A stretch of 64,000 nucleotides of DNA. Origin: Ahniella affigens. Lineage in GTDB: Bacteria; Pseudomonadota; Gammaproteobacteria; Xanthomonadales; Ahniellaceae. Shown here piece by piece: positions 1-8,418 of the stretch (the stretch's first letter is position 1; the number at the start of each line of letters is the position of its first letter). The stretch spans positions 5,859,001-5,923,000 of the forward strand of contig NZ_CP027860.1 of the NCBI RefSeq assembly GCF_003015185.1, read 5' to 3'. The translations under genes were made by a program, and so were the position numbers. Under the pieces are notes generated by a model. That model was not told the DNA's origin. It ran no database searches and saw only the letters and a program-made list of their open reading frames with translations.

Positions 1-1
1 G

Positions 2-448
2 GGCTTTGCGGCCGGAATCGATTTGCGCTCCGAGATTTGGGGCACCCGTCTGGGCAGCGACCCACGTTTGCTCGAAATCATGGACCCGATCATTCGCCTC
101 TCGGCAGAAGAGGGCGTACTCGATATCGACGTGGTCGGCGAACCAGGCTCGGCCCACGAACGAGGCGACGAGTTACCGTTGCCGGGTGAGCAACCTTGGC
201 ATGAGCAGGCTTCGGACGACGCGCTGCCGGATGAAGCCGGCGACGACCCACCGGCAAGCGATAACCCCTGGCAACATTTGCTCGAACCGATGTCCGAGCC
301 CGACTACGACGCGGCATTAAACGCGGTGGCCGCCGCCGTGGCCGACATCCAGCAGTATTGGCGCGATCATCAACCCCGGCAAGACGAATCGTTCGATGCC
401 GACAATCCATTGCTGCGCCGAAAGCGCGATGGGCAGTGGGTGCATTGA
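2..448 (+). CDS. YecA/UPF0149 family protein, C-terminal part
   Basis: This gene is cut by the left window edge, so only about 148 C-terminal residues are visible and no start can be given. The segment GFAAGIDLRSEIW followed by a DP..L..I.PI..L pattern matches the conserved core of the YecA/YgfB (UPF0149) family. The later stretch MSEPDYDAALNAV...ADIQQYWRDHQP corresponds to the helical end of YecA, where E. coli has LDLHAYWMAHPQ. The C-terminal SEC-C zinc motif of E. coli YecA is absent and the protein ends in a basic tail. The middle is unusually acidic and proline-rich, probably a flexible linker. The cellular role of this family is poorly known. The assignment rests on motif recall, not on a search. 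Confidence 0.7.
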   Translation, partial: GFAAGIDLRSEIWGTRLGSDPRLLEIMDPIIRLSAEEGVLDIDVVGEPGSAHERGDELPLPGEQPWHEQASDDALPDEAGDDPPASDNPWQHLLEPMSEPDYDAALNAVAAAVADIQQYWRDHQPRQDESFDADNPLLRRKRDGQWVH

Positions 449-510
449 GGTGGGTGGGGGCCATGGTTGCGCAATTCGACCAGCGTTGTGACAGCTTCGC
501 AGCGCCGAAC

Positions 511-532
511 GGGCAGACACTGGGGTCTGCCC
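511..532. repeat. short inverted repeat (REP-like hairpin)
   Basis: GGGCAGAC at 511-518 and GTCTGCCC at 525-532 form a perfect 8-bp stem. The hairpin lies just past the stop codon of the minus-strand gene at 533-1015. It resembles widespread short palindromic repeats in xanthomonads and may stabilise or terminate that transcript. There is no clear T-tract, so I do not call it an intrinsic terminator. Confidence 0.5.
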
Positions 533-1015
533 CTACGACCGAGGGCGGGTTGCATGCAAGAGTCTTCGAAGCTGGGTGATCTTGCCCGAGTCAGCTCTGA
601 TGCCATAGCGCGGCAAGGTCTCGAGAATCTCCAGCCAGCGCGTGAGAAATGTGGGATTCCCTTGCAGGTTCTGTTTAGCGATTCGCCACTTGGCGAAACA
701 GGCGCGTTGCTCTCGTTCCAGCCCAACCCGAATTGCATGGCATTCTTCGCACATTGACGGAGCCGACTGCAGGGGCTTTTTAAGCACTTCTAATGCGTGC
801 TTCTGATCTTCAGCAGAGAACACGCATGCGCGCTTACACACTCGGCACTGGTATGGCCTGTGCGAATAGAACTCATCGATCAGCGCCATCGGACAAGCGA
901 GCGCCGCTTCAGACCACTTCGAATAGTCAATGCGAACATCGCTGTTTGGCTTCGGACGGACCTTGCGGGCAACGCGAAGCACGAACTCAAGCTCGACAGG
1001 CACATTGCGATTCAT
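533..1015 (-). CDS. zinc-ribbon domain hypothetical protein
   Basis: This 160-residue protein has a central four-cysteine module. It runs YQCRVCKRACVFSAEDQ, then CEECH about 28 residues later, so two CxxC pairs flank a VFSAEDQ motif. That arrangement matches the small 'probable zinc-ribbon' (zf-trcl-like) domain. The N-terminus is basic and contains DYSKW; the C-terminal third is predicted helical and basic. No catalytic motif is visible. It may bind nucleic acid or protein through the zinc ribbon, but that is inference. It sits downstream of another small hypothetical gene on the same strand, across an attC-like inverted repeat at 1157-1234. Confidence 0.65.
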   Translation of the reverse strand: MNRNVPVELEFVLRVARKVRPKPNSDVRIDYSKWSEAALACPMALIDEFYSHRPYQCRVCKRACVFSAEDQKHALEVLKKPLQSAPSMCEECHAIRVGLEREQRACFAKWRIAKQNLQGNPTFLTRWLEILETLPRYGIRADSGKITQLRRLLHATRPRS

Positions 1016-1156
1016 ACAAATCTCAAGTCCATGCGAAGTAGTCGGTGAACGGTCGCCAATAGGCTATCCCATCTAACGCCAACCCGATCTGCAGCCAATC
1101 ATCACGAATTCGTCTGGCGGCGTCGCGGCTCGGCAAGCGAAAAAAAGTGATAACGC

Positions 1157-1234
1157 GCCTAACCCAAACGCTGAGCCATAACGGGTGCGTCGAGCTTAAG
1201 CGACACGGTATCCACTCCGGATGGCTCATTAGGC
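1157..1234. repeat. imperfect inverted repeat resembling an integron attC site
   Basis: The outer arms are GCCTAA at 1157-1162 and TTAGGC at 1229-1234. The inner arms are TGAGCCAT at 1172-1179 and ATGGCTCA at 1221-1228. Read on the minus strand the element begins about 40 bases after the stop of the gene at 1274-1669 and ends with GTTAGGC, the consensus R' core of attC. The other end is GCCTAAT rather than a perfect RYYYAAC, and the spacers are asymmetric (0 versus 9 bases). It could therefore be a degenerate attC or an unrelated palindrome. Confidence 0.35.
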
Positions 1235-1273
1235 GGCAGCCGTACAACTCGGCGCTGCAGGAACTATAGCCAA

Positions 1274-1669
1274 TCACTCGTTCGCTTCATAAAGCATAAA
1301 CGCCACCGAAACTGCGACGCCGTCAACGTTGGTCTTGATGTCGAGCGGCGTGCCAACCTTGCCTGAAAAGGATTGGCCCGAGTCGTGTTTGTCTTGTGGG
1401 GCCGTATTGGTTTCAGGTTTCAGTGAGACTGCAACCGTATACGTACCATCAGCCGAAATCGTCGGCACCAGCACGAGTTGGTATTGCTCCAATGCCTGCG
1501 CAAGTGGGAGCCCAGAAACGACAAACTCAGCAGTCCGTATGATCCGAGAGCGTTCCGCGCTGACCAGGACAGCTTCATAGTTTGCTCGGTATGCGGCCTC
1601 GGCAACATCGAACCCAGCCATGAACGCAACCGCAATCAAGGCCGCGAAAACCGACTTTGTGTTTGCCAT
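1274..1669 (-). CDS. small exported hypothetical protein
   Basis: The chosen start, MANTKSV at 1669, is preceded by a GGGAG ribosome-binding sequence about 6 bases upstream; an upstream start at 1702 lacks this. Residues 1-25 form a typical Sec signal peptide ending near AEAAYRA, so the mature protein of about 105 residues is probably periplasmic. The mature part contains an alternating beta pattern (ISADGTYTVAVSLK, TNVDGVAVSVAFMLYE), which suggests a small beta-sandwich. I do not recognise a family. It lies downstream of tRNA-Leu and just upstream of an attC-like repeat, so it could be a cassette-type gene. Confidence 0.55.
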   Translation of the reverse strand: MANTKSVFAALIAVAFMAGFDVAEAAYRANYEAVLVSAERSRIIRTAEFVVSGLPLAQALEQYQLVLVPTISADGTYTVAVSLKPETNTAPQDKHDSGQSFSGKVGTPLDIKTNVDGVAVSVAFMLYEANE

Positions 1670-2024
1670 GACGTACTCCCGAATTTGGCCCAAACGTATC
1701 ACATCGTTCGCACGGGTCCCGCAGTCGCCTTGCGAGCCACCACTAGTGGGCGGGCATGGCCAAGCAGCCGGTACCTCGGCATCACGATTCGAGATTCAGC
1801 AAGTCCGGCGGGCAGCGCACGCCTTTTTCGGATTAGTTGAGTCGGGTGAGTGCCAAAACTCCGCATGTGACACAAGGGCCTCGCGTGATGGCAAACGCGC
1901 GGAAGCGACGTTATTGCAGCGCGTGCCGCAGTTTCCGGAACTCCACTGAAGACATACTCTTGATTTGACGCTAGGGGCAAACGCGACGCACGCCGAACGA
2001 GCCGTCGCGCGACAAACCGCAGCC
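1670..2024. other. intergenic stretch with no supported gene
   Basis: This stretch separates the exported hypothetical gene from the tRNA-Leu terminator. Open frames here are short or run through the tRNA and have no recognisable protein features. I see no RNA gene, repeat array or convincing promoter. Confidence 0.5.
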
Positions 2025-2056
2025 AACAAAAAACCCGCCTTGCGGCGGGTCTTTTG
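2025..2056 (-). terminator. rho-independent terminator of tRNA-Leu
   Basis: On the minus strand the stem ACCCGCC/GGCGGGT (2033-2039 paired with 2044-2050) with a four-base loop is followed by a run of six T. It lies immediately downstream of the tRNA. Confidence 0.85.
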
Positions 2057-2064
2057 CTGATATC

Positions 2065-2149
<85 letters not shown>

Positions 2150-2240
2150 GTGTGGAATTCCGGACTGGTCCGGAAGGTCGCGCACTTTAGCCGCCTGGCC
2201 GGGGGCTGTCAATTGGTTCTGGGAAAAAAGCGATGGCCAC

Positions 2241-2268
2241 CAAAAAGGGATGGCCACCCAGGCCATCC
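2241..2268 (-). terminator. rho-independent terminator of the pxp operon
   Basis: On the minus strand GGATGGCC/GGCCATCC (paired arms 2261-2268 and 2248-2255) forms an 8-bp stem followed by CTTTTT. It lies about 30 bases past the pxpA stop codon. Confidence 0.75.
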
Positions 2269-2298
2269 ACTTCCAGTCGCCGTAACGTGCTGATTTGC

Positions 2299-3039
2299 CT
2301 AGAGACGCGGCGACGCATAGCCGGCTTCGTATAGCGCCTTCAGCAACGGCAGGGCTTCGGCGCCGTCGCCGTGCACACAGTAGCTGTCGGCCTGAATGTC
2401 GAGTCGCTGGCCATCAGAACTGACCAGCCAGCCTTGACGTAGCTGCGCGGCCTGTGCCAACGCGGCGTCGAGCGTGAGCACGGCACCCGGCAGCGTCCGT
2501 GGCCGGAGTTGGCCATCGGCGCCATAGGCGCGGTCCAGAAACGCCTCCGCCAGGAATCGATAGCCCTGACGCGCACACGATTCTGCCATCGCCGAACCGG
2601 CCAAGCCCAGCAGCGCCTGATTCGGGAAATGCGCCTTCAGAGCGGCCACCAGAGCTTCCGCCAGACCGGGATCCTTTGCCGCCTGGTTGTAGAGCGCGCC
2701 GTGCGGCTTGATGTGATCGAGTTCGATCGTCAACGCGCTCGCCTCGGCAACCAGTGCTGAAACCTGTTCAAGCACTGACGCAATAACGTCGGCTTGCGGC
2801 AGCGAGCACGCCCGGCGGCCAAAGCCCTCTCGATCTGGGTACGACGGATGGGCGCCAGCGCGGACGCGATGCGCCGCGGCCAATCGCAACGCGGCACGCA
2901 TGCTGTCGCCATCGCCAGCATGACCGCCACAGGCAATGTTGGCCCGCTGAATCCAGGGCATCAGGAGCGCATCGGTTCGCCCATCGTCCATCATCTCGCC
3001 CAAATCGGCATTCAGTTCCAGCGCTGCCACGTCGTTCAT
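2299..3039 (-). CDS. pxpA: 5-oxoprolinase subunit PxpA (LamB/YcsF family)
   Basis: PxpA is the TIM-barrel-like hydrolytic subunit of bacterial ATP-dependent 5-oxoprolinase, which converts pyroglutamate to glutamate in the cytoplasm with PxpB and PxpC. The start MNDVAALELNADLGE at 3039 overlaps the pxpC stop by an ATGA tetranucleotide, so I prefer it to a longer start at 3096. Visible family motifs are LNADLGE near the N-terminus, ANIACGGHAGD, AHPSYPDREGFGRR and IKPHGALYNQ. These include the His/Asp residues conserved in LamB/YcsF proteins. The length of 246 residues is normal. It is the last gene of an ankyrin-pxpB-pxpC-pxpA operon and is followed by a strong terminator. Confidence 0.93.
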   Translation of the reverse strand: MNDVAALELNADLGEMMDDGRTDALLMPWIQRANIACGGHAGDGDSMRAALRLAAAHRVRAGAHPSYPDREGFGRRACSLPQADVIASVLEQVSALVAEASALTIELDHIKPHGALYNQAAKDPGLAEALVAALKAHFPNQALLGLAGSAMAESCARQGYRFLAEAFLDRAYGADGQLRPRTLPGAVLTLDAALAQAAQLRQGWLVSSDGQRLDIQADSYCVHGDGAEALPLLKALYEAGYASPRL

Positions 3040-3986
3040 CCTCGGTTGTTCGGTGCCCGTCGAAGCGTGATCTCGCTGAGCCATTCGCGCAACCATGCTT
3101 GTTGTTGGCGTGCCAACTGCGCGGCAGCGCTAACGCTGACGGGCAGACAGCGCAGGGTTTGGCCACCAGAGATTCGTCCAAGCCGTGATAGATCGGCGGC
3201 ACAGACACTGGCCACCAACGGGTAGCCGCCGATCGTCTGTGCCTCCGGACCCAACAATGCAAAACGCCCGTCGGGCAGTGCCTGGATCGCACCGGGCCAT
3301 TGCGGCGTTGACAGCCGTTGTCGCTGATCGTGCGGAACCGACGTTGGTGGATGCAACAATAGTGCCTGGCGCGTGCTGTTCAGATCGACCGTCAGATTCG
3401 CGCCGAACAATGGCGCGGCCAACTTGGGCTCATGCACGATCACCCGAAGTTGCGGATGCTGAAGATCCTGCAGCGGCCAACGCAGACGCAGGCGCGCGGG
3501 TGGCGTATCGGCGCTTGCGTTGGATTCGATCTCAAAGCAATCACCGGCCTGCAAGGGTCTGCCGGCCATCCCGCCGATGTGATTGCGGACATCGGTGCTG
3601 ACCGAGCCGAGCTGGGGTGACAACCGCCAGCGTCCGCCAATACCGAGATACGCGTATCCCGGGCCCTCGCGGCGCCGAAGTGTCAGGCGTGAACCGGCAG
3701 GCCAGACATGCGCTTCGGCCAATGCGCGCATCGCGCCATCGATGCGCAGCTCAAAACCCTGTGCCAACACGGCAACATGTCGGGTCTCAGTGGCGGTCAT
3801 ATTCAATGTCCCGAGCGCCAATTCGATGACCGGACCGTCTGGCGCATTGCCGAGCAGGGCATTCAGCGCCAGACACGCGACGCGATCCATGGCGCCGCTC
3901 GGGGGGACGCCGAACTGTTCAAAGCCGCGTCGGGGGTCGCCTTGAATCGTCGCCAGCACACCAGCGTCATGAACCGTGATGCTCAT
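3036..3986 (-). CDS. pxpC: 5-oxoprolinase subunit PxpC (biotin-dependent carboxyltransferase-like, KipA family)
   Basis: PxpC pairs with PxpB in the 5-oxoprolinase complex that phosphorylates and cleaves pyroglutamate. The sequence begins MSITVHDAGVLATIQGDPRRGFEQFGVPPSGAMD, the diagnostic start of the KipA/urea-amidolyase-like family (GVPxSGAMD). The start at 3986 overlaps the pxpB stop by ATGA; a longer in-frame start at 4046 would lie inside pxpB and is rejected. The 316-residue length is typical. A conserved GGYPLVASVC...RLGRISGGQTLR segment near the C-terminus also fits the family. The gene is translationally coupled on both sides, to pxpB upstream and pxpA downstream. Confidence 0.92.
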   Translation of the reverse strand: MSITVHDAGVLATIQGDPRRGFEQFGVPPSGAMDRVACLALNALLGNAPDGPVIELALGTLNMTATETRHVAVLAQGFELRIDGAMRALAEAHVWPAGSRLTLRRREGPGYAYLGIGGRWRLSPQLGSVSTDVRNHIGGMAGRPLQAGDCFEIESNASADTPPARLRLRWPLQDLQHPQLRVIVHEPKLAAPLFGANLTVDLNSTRQALLLHPPTSVPHDQRQRLSTPQWPGAIQALPDGRFALLGPEAQTIGGYPLVASVCAADLSRLGRISGGQTLRCLPVSVSAAAQLARQQQAWLREWLSEITLRRAPNNRG

Positions 3987-4669
3987 GGCTTCCTTCCGGT
4001 GATGTTGCGGAACTGAATCTGCATGCCAGGGCGAAGCAGACTGCAAGGTGTCCGTTCTGGATCAAACAGGCGGACGTTGGTCTGCCCAATCAGGTTCCAG
4101 CCGCCCGGTGATCTCTCCGGGTAGATCCCCGCCTGGGCGCCCGCAATGGCAACGCTGCCGGCCGGGACCCGCGCCCGGGGTGACTCGCGGCGTGGTACGT
4201 GCAGTGATTCGGGTAGACCGAGCAAATACGGAAAACCCGGCTGAAACCCGATCAGCCCGACGGTGAACGTCGTCTCGAAAAATCGCTCCAGGTACGCTGC
4301 TTCGGTCAGTCCGCAACAGGCCGCGCAATGCGCCAGATCAACCGCATTGGCAGGGCTGCAATCGACGTCGATCCAGACGATTTCTTGGGTATCAGGGCTA
4401 GATTGCAGAGCGTCGACCGCCTCTAAGTCGAGCCAGTGCTGTAGGCCCGATTCCAGGCGCTCGGCGAGCGCGTCGGTGGCGCCACCAGCCCGGACCTCGA
4501 TCACCAGATCAGCATAGCCAGGCCACTGCGCAATGCGGTCGGGCCAGTCTTGTGCGCGCAAGAAGTGGTCGAGGGCGTGAATGGTGCGCTGGGTGTCGAG
4601 ATCGATCGCTGCCGGCAAAGACAGCCGAAAATGCCGCTCGGTGATCGCGATCACACGGAGCTTGCGCAC
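3983..4669 (-). CDS. pxpB: 5-oxoprolinase subunit PxpB (KipI family)
   Basis: PxpB is the second small subunit of the pyroglutamate-cleaving complex; the family also includes the Bacillus kinase inhibitor KipI. The central motif GLIGFQPGFPYLLGLPESLHVPRRESPRARVPAGSVAIAG is split across residues of the conserved carboxyltransferase C/D-like domain and is highly diagnostic. It is followed by PGGWNLIGQT. The GTG start at 4669 lies two bases after the stop codon of the large ankyrin gene, so these genes almost certainly share a transcript. It ends in an ATGA overlap with pxpC. Its 228 residues are normal for the family. Confidence 0.92.
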   Translation of the reverse strand: MRKLRVIAITERHFRLSLPAAIDLDTQRTIHALDHFLRAQDWPDRIAQWPGYADLVIEVRAGGATDALAERLESGLQHWLDLEAVDALQSSPDTQEIVWIDVDCSPANAVDLAHCAACCGLTEAAYLERFFETTFTVGLIGFQPGFPYLLGLPESLHVPRRESPRARVPAGSVAIAGAQAGIYPERSPGGWNLIGQTNVRLFDPERTPCSLLRPGMQIQFRNITGRKP

Positions 4670-4671
4670 GC

Positions 4672-7600
4672 TCAGTCCCGCTTCAGTTTCTGCGCGACAT
4701 CGATCAGGCCGAGCAACACCGCCACATCGTACGCGCTGCGTCCCAAGGTGTCGCGACGACGGACATCAGCACCCGCCACCAATAAGCGATCCACCAACTC
4801 GATACTGCCATGCATTGCAGCCGCATGGAGCACGGAAATGCCGCGGCGATCCTGGCAGTCGAGATCAGCGCCGCGCGCGAGCAGGGCGTCGACTAGACCC
4901 AGCATCTGCCGATTGGGCACCGGCTGACCGGCCTGCGCACGCGCACCCAGCACCACCAGCAGTGCGTTCTGGCCGTCGTGATTGCGTTCGTTGATCGGGC
5001 AGCCGCGATCCAGCAGGCGGGCGAACAAACTGCGCGCCGGCTCGGCTTCATATGCGTCCCAGGCCAGCATCGCGACGGCGTGAAGGGCCGTGTTGCCAAA
5101 GCGATCTTGCAAGCTCGCATCTGCCCCTGCAGCCAACAGGCGGTCGACCAGATCGGTAGCGCCCATCGCCGCGGCCAGCATGACCGGAGTCAGCCCATCT
5201 TGCGCGGGTTGGTTGATGTTGACGCCGTGCTCGATCAGGCGTTCGATCGCCCGATCTCGCCGGGCCACTATGGCGGCGCTGAGCGGTGTCGCAAAGTTAT
5301 GCGCCGGCAGACCCACATCGGCGCCGCGGGCCAGCAGTAGTTCGAGTAGCGCCTGGTGACCACCGCCCGCCGCGCGCAGCAATGCGCTGCAGCCCTGATG
5401 GTCGCGCGCATCGATATGCAGCCCGAGATCGAGCAGCTTGCTGACGCTTTCCAGATCGCCGACTTTGGCCGCATCGACCAAATCACCATCGCGCAAGGGT
5501 CGGCCCGGCAGTGGCCAGTCCGGCCAGTTCAGCAGATAGGCCAGATCCGTTTGCTTGGCTACCAGCGCACGGCCCAGCGGCGTCTGCCCATCACGGGAAA
5601 TCTGCTCGGGGTTCGCGCCCAGCACCAAAAGCGCTTGCGCCAAGGTCAGCCCATGCCGAGGACCGAGCAGACCAAGTGGTGTGTCACCTTGTCGATCCCG
5701 ACTGTTGGGGTCGTGCCCGCGTGCGAGCAACTGCAGCGCGAGCTCACCCAAATCGAGTGCGCAAGCCCAGTGCAATGGACTGCGCCCATCGCGACTCGAA
5801 CAGGGGTCACTGCCAGCCGCAAGCAAACGTAGCGCCACAGTTTCCACCCGCTCCATGGATTGCGCGTCAGGACAGGCATGTGCCAGCAGGCAGCCCAGCA
5901 TGGGGCCACCAGCCGACGCGCCGCGATCCAGCAAATGATCGGCCACACAAAGCGCAGGGGGATCCTGTGATAGCGCCCGCTCCAGCAAGGACTGCCCCTG
6001 CCAATCCAGCGGCAGGCCAGCCGTCAGCAGGCATTCCAGCGCACTCGCGCTATCAATGGCCAGTGGCGTGCTGGTCATTTGCCAAAGCGTTTCAGCAGGG
6101 AGCGGCGGTTGAATGCCCAACAGTTCGCGCGCCACGACGAGGCGGCCCAGCCGCAAGGCCTCATGCAGCAGGCGCAATCGCTCTTCGGCATGCGCCTCTT
6201 GATTGGGTAGCGCAGTCGGCAGGCTTTGCGATTCGCGGATCGCGTTTGGCAACGGGTATTCCGGGTCGATCAGCGCGACAAAGTCGTAGCGCCCAAGCTG
6301 GGCGGCATAATCGACCGCGCGCTTACCGTCTTTGGTTTTCAATTCGGTATTGACGCCCATGGCCAAAAGGCTCTGCGCCGTCTCGAGCGTCGATTGCCGG
6401 GACTGGCAGGCGAGGTGCAACGCCGTGCGGCCCACGGCGTCGACGAAACTCGCATTCGGTTTACGGAACACCATGCGGGTCAAGACGCGGTTGGAGCCCG
6501 AGCGCGCGGCTTCCATCAGCGCCGTCACACCATGGCTATCGCGAGCATCAATCTCGATGCCATGCGCCAACAGCAGTTCGCAGATCTCGCCGTGCCCGTG
6601 CAACGCCGCTGCATGGAGCGCCGTGCGGCCCAGACGGTCGCGGGCATCGATTCGCGCGCGTGCTTTCAACAACCGCTTGACGATGGGCGCGACGTCTTCC
6701 TGGGCACTGGCGGCTGCAATCAGCGCCGGCACCCCACGCTCAGGGTCGGCCCGGGCGCCGCGTTCGAGCAGCAATTTGACGATGGCCTCATTGCCCGCGC
6801 GCGCGGCCACGGCCAACGGCGTGTAGCCATCGCGGTTGACCCACTCCAGGTCCGCCCCGGAATCAACGAGCGCGGCGGCGACGGTCGGGTCGACCGTGTG
6901 GGCGGCGTAATGCAGTGCAGAATGGCCTTCGGTGTCGTGCTGGCGCACGTTGGCACCGTTTGCAAGCAAGGTGATGACCGACTCGGCCCGTCCGGCAACC
7001 GAGTCGCGGCACGCCAACAGCAGCGCACTCAAGCCATGCTGCTGACGATTGACGTTGGCCCCGCGGGCGATGAGTTCGCGCAACAAGCGGAGGTCGGGGC
7101 TGAGAGCCGCGCACATCAAAGCAGTACGCTGGTCCTTGTCCATGGGGCCGGGCTCGGCATTCGGATCGGCGCCTTCGCGGAGCAACCGAAGCGCCAGGTC
7201 GACCTCGCCGTGCGCCGCGGCGTTCAGCAAGGCGGCGTTTCGGCTGCCGCTGTCTGGAATCAAATCGTCGAGGGTGCTGAGATCGAGAGTTGGCGCCAGA
7301 CGCTCTTCCGGGGCCGGCGGAGGCAGCGCGGTTTCATCAATCTCATCCTCTTCGCCGATCAGTAACCGCTCCACACACCAAAGCGTGACCAGATGCGCGA
7401 GCGGACTCAATGCGAGCAGGTAGACCCAAAGCCCGAGTGTGCGGAATTCGCTGGGCAGCACATCGCCAATGCCAGCGAGCAACAATGCGCCGGCTGCGAG
7501 CACAGACTGGGCAAACGCCACCGTCAGCCAGGCGCCGCTGAGCGGGTGCGGGCCGTTCGTCAGATGGCGGGCGAACGCCGTGATGCGCACCCACGCCGTA

Positions 7601-8037
7601 CCCATCCAGGACACGCCGCCTTGATCCGGATACGCGTCGTCCCAAAGAAGCGCCAGACCGAACACCGGCCAAAACGGCACCAACGCGAAGAGGCACAGCA
7701 GGAATCCGACCGACAGCACCATGGCATAGGTCAGCCCGCCTTTGGCGAGTAGTTGCATCAGCGGCCAACCCACCGCAAATGCGACCAGAATCGCGAACAC
7801 CAACAGCCACCCGAGCAGCACGCTGCCGCGGCGGAGCACCAGCGTCAGCAGGCTCTCTTCGAGTTCGTATCCGAGCGCACGTGTTGCCGCTGCCGCGAAC
7901 AAGGGCTGGACGCCCAGCAGCAACGCCAGTACCGAAGGATGATCGAGATAAATGCCGATCGCGCCGAACGCGACTGCAGGCAGGAAGTAGCGCGCCGACA
8001 GCAGGACGCCTAGCGCTTGTTTGATAAAGCTCGACAT
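4672..8037 (-). CDS. giant ankyrin-repeat protein with N-terminal transmembrane domain
   Basis: This 1121-residue protein starts with a membrane domain of about five hydrophobic segments (residues 15-60, 70-100, 105-130, 165-190, 200-225). An acidic, proline-rich linker follows (EEDEIDETALPPPAPEE). From about residue 265 to the end there are roughly twenty ankyrin repeats, visible as recurring G.TALH.AA..G......LL..GA..... units such as LGRTALHAAALHGHGEICELLLAHGIEID. A repeat-poor section around 620-760 may be a degenerate array or a separate helical domain. It probably anchors a protein-interaction scaffold at the inner membrane, with the repeats facing the cytoplasm. The stop lies two bases before pxpB, so it is the first gene of the 5-oxoprolinase operon. 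Its partner is unknown. Confidence 0.85.
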   Translation of the reverse strand: MSSFIKQALGVLLSARYFLPAVAFGAIGIYLDHPSVLALLLGVQPLFAAAATRALGYELEESLLTLVLRRGSVLLGWLLVFAILVAFAVGWPLMQLLAKGGLTYAMVLSVGFLLCLFALVPFWPVFGLALLWDDAYPDQGGVSWMGTAWVRITAFARHLTNGPHPLSGAWLTVAFAQSVLAAGALLLAGIGDVLPSEFRTLGLWVYLLALSPLAHLVTLWCVERLLIGEEDEIDETALPPPAPEERLAPTLDLSTLDDLIPDSGSRNAALLNAAAHGEVDLALRLLREGADPNAEPGPMDKDQRTALMCAALSPDLRLLRELIARGANVNRQQHGLSALLLACRDSVAGRAESVITLLANGANVRQHDTEGHSALHYAAHTVDPTVAAALVDSGADLEWVNRDGYTPLAVAARAGNEAIVKLLLERGARADPERGVPALIAAASAQEDVAPIVKRLLKARARIDARDRLGRTALHAAALHGHGEICELLLAHGIEIDARDSHGVTALMEAARSGSNRVLTRMVFRKPNASFVDAVGRTALHLACQSRQSTLETAQSLLAMGVNTELKTKDGKRAVDYAAQLGRYDFVALIDPEYPLPNAIRESQSLPTALPNQEAHAEERLRLLHEALRLGRLVVARELLGIQPPLPAETLWQMTSTPLAIDSASALECLLTAGLPLDWQGQSLLERALSQDPPALCVADHLLDRGASAGGPMLGCLLAHACPDAQSMERVETVALRLLAAGSDPCSSRDGRSPLHWACALDLGELALQLLARGHDPNSRDRQGDTPLGLLGPRHGLTLAQALLVLGANPEQISRDGQTPLGRALVAKQTDLAYLLNWPDWPLPGRPLRDGDLVDAAKVGDLESVSKLLDLGLHIDARDHQGCSALLRAAGGGHQALLELLLARGADVGLPAHNFATPLSAAIVARRDRAIERLIEHGVNINQPAQDGLTPVMLAAAMGATDLVDRLLAAGADASLQDRFGNTALHAVAMLAWDAYEAEPARSLFARLLDRGCPINERNHDGQNALLVVLGARAQAGQPVPNRQMLGLVDALLARGADLDCQDRRGISVLHAAAMHGSIELVDRLLVAGADVRRRDTLGRSAYDVAVLLGLIDVAQKLKRD

Positions 8038-8418
8038 CCGCGAAGGATAGCAGGCTGCGCGTGACCACTCTCTGGCGTCGATTCAGCCGGCGTTCGAGCG
8101 CGCGGGGTGGCATCTTTGGCCACCTGCCGGCACGTCTGCGCTGGCCCGACTCCGGGGCTCTGCTCGCGGCTGCTCCCGACCACCGACCGGGCAATTCGCG
8201 TCAGCGTTAACACCCTCCGCATTCGAATCACGACAATCCGTCCTGTTTCAGTCGCCAGGGTCACGGTTTTCACAGGCCCAAAAGCAGCGCGAGCCGGACG
8301 CTGGGTCCGGCTCACGGGGGGCAATCGTCATGGGCCCAATGAACCCGGCCACATTGTTCAGATCAAGGGCCATCGGATCGATCGGAACCCCTCGGTAGCA
8401 GCGTCGTGCAACCGCCCG
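8038..8418. other. intergenic stretch with one hairpin
   Basis: No gene can be supported here; overlapping open frames on both strands lack family features. It probably contains the promoter of the ankyrin-pxp operon near its left end and the 3' region of the gene at 8419. A 9-bp stem (GAGCCGGAC at 8291-8299 with GTCCGGCTC at 8305-8313) is followed on the minus strand by TTTT after nine bases, so it is a weak terminator candidate for the gene at 8419. Confidence 0.4.

Noticed and set aside
1023-1277. 84-residue minus-strand open frame with GTGA overlap
   Set aside because: It covers the attC-like inverted repeat, uses mixed rare codons and has no recognisable domain. I do not call it a gene.
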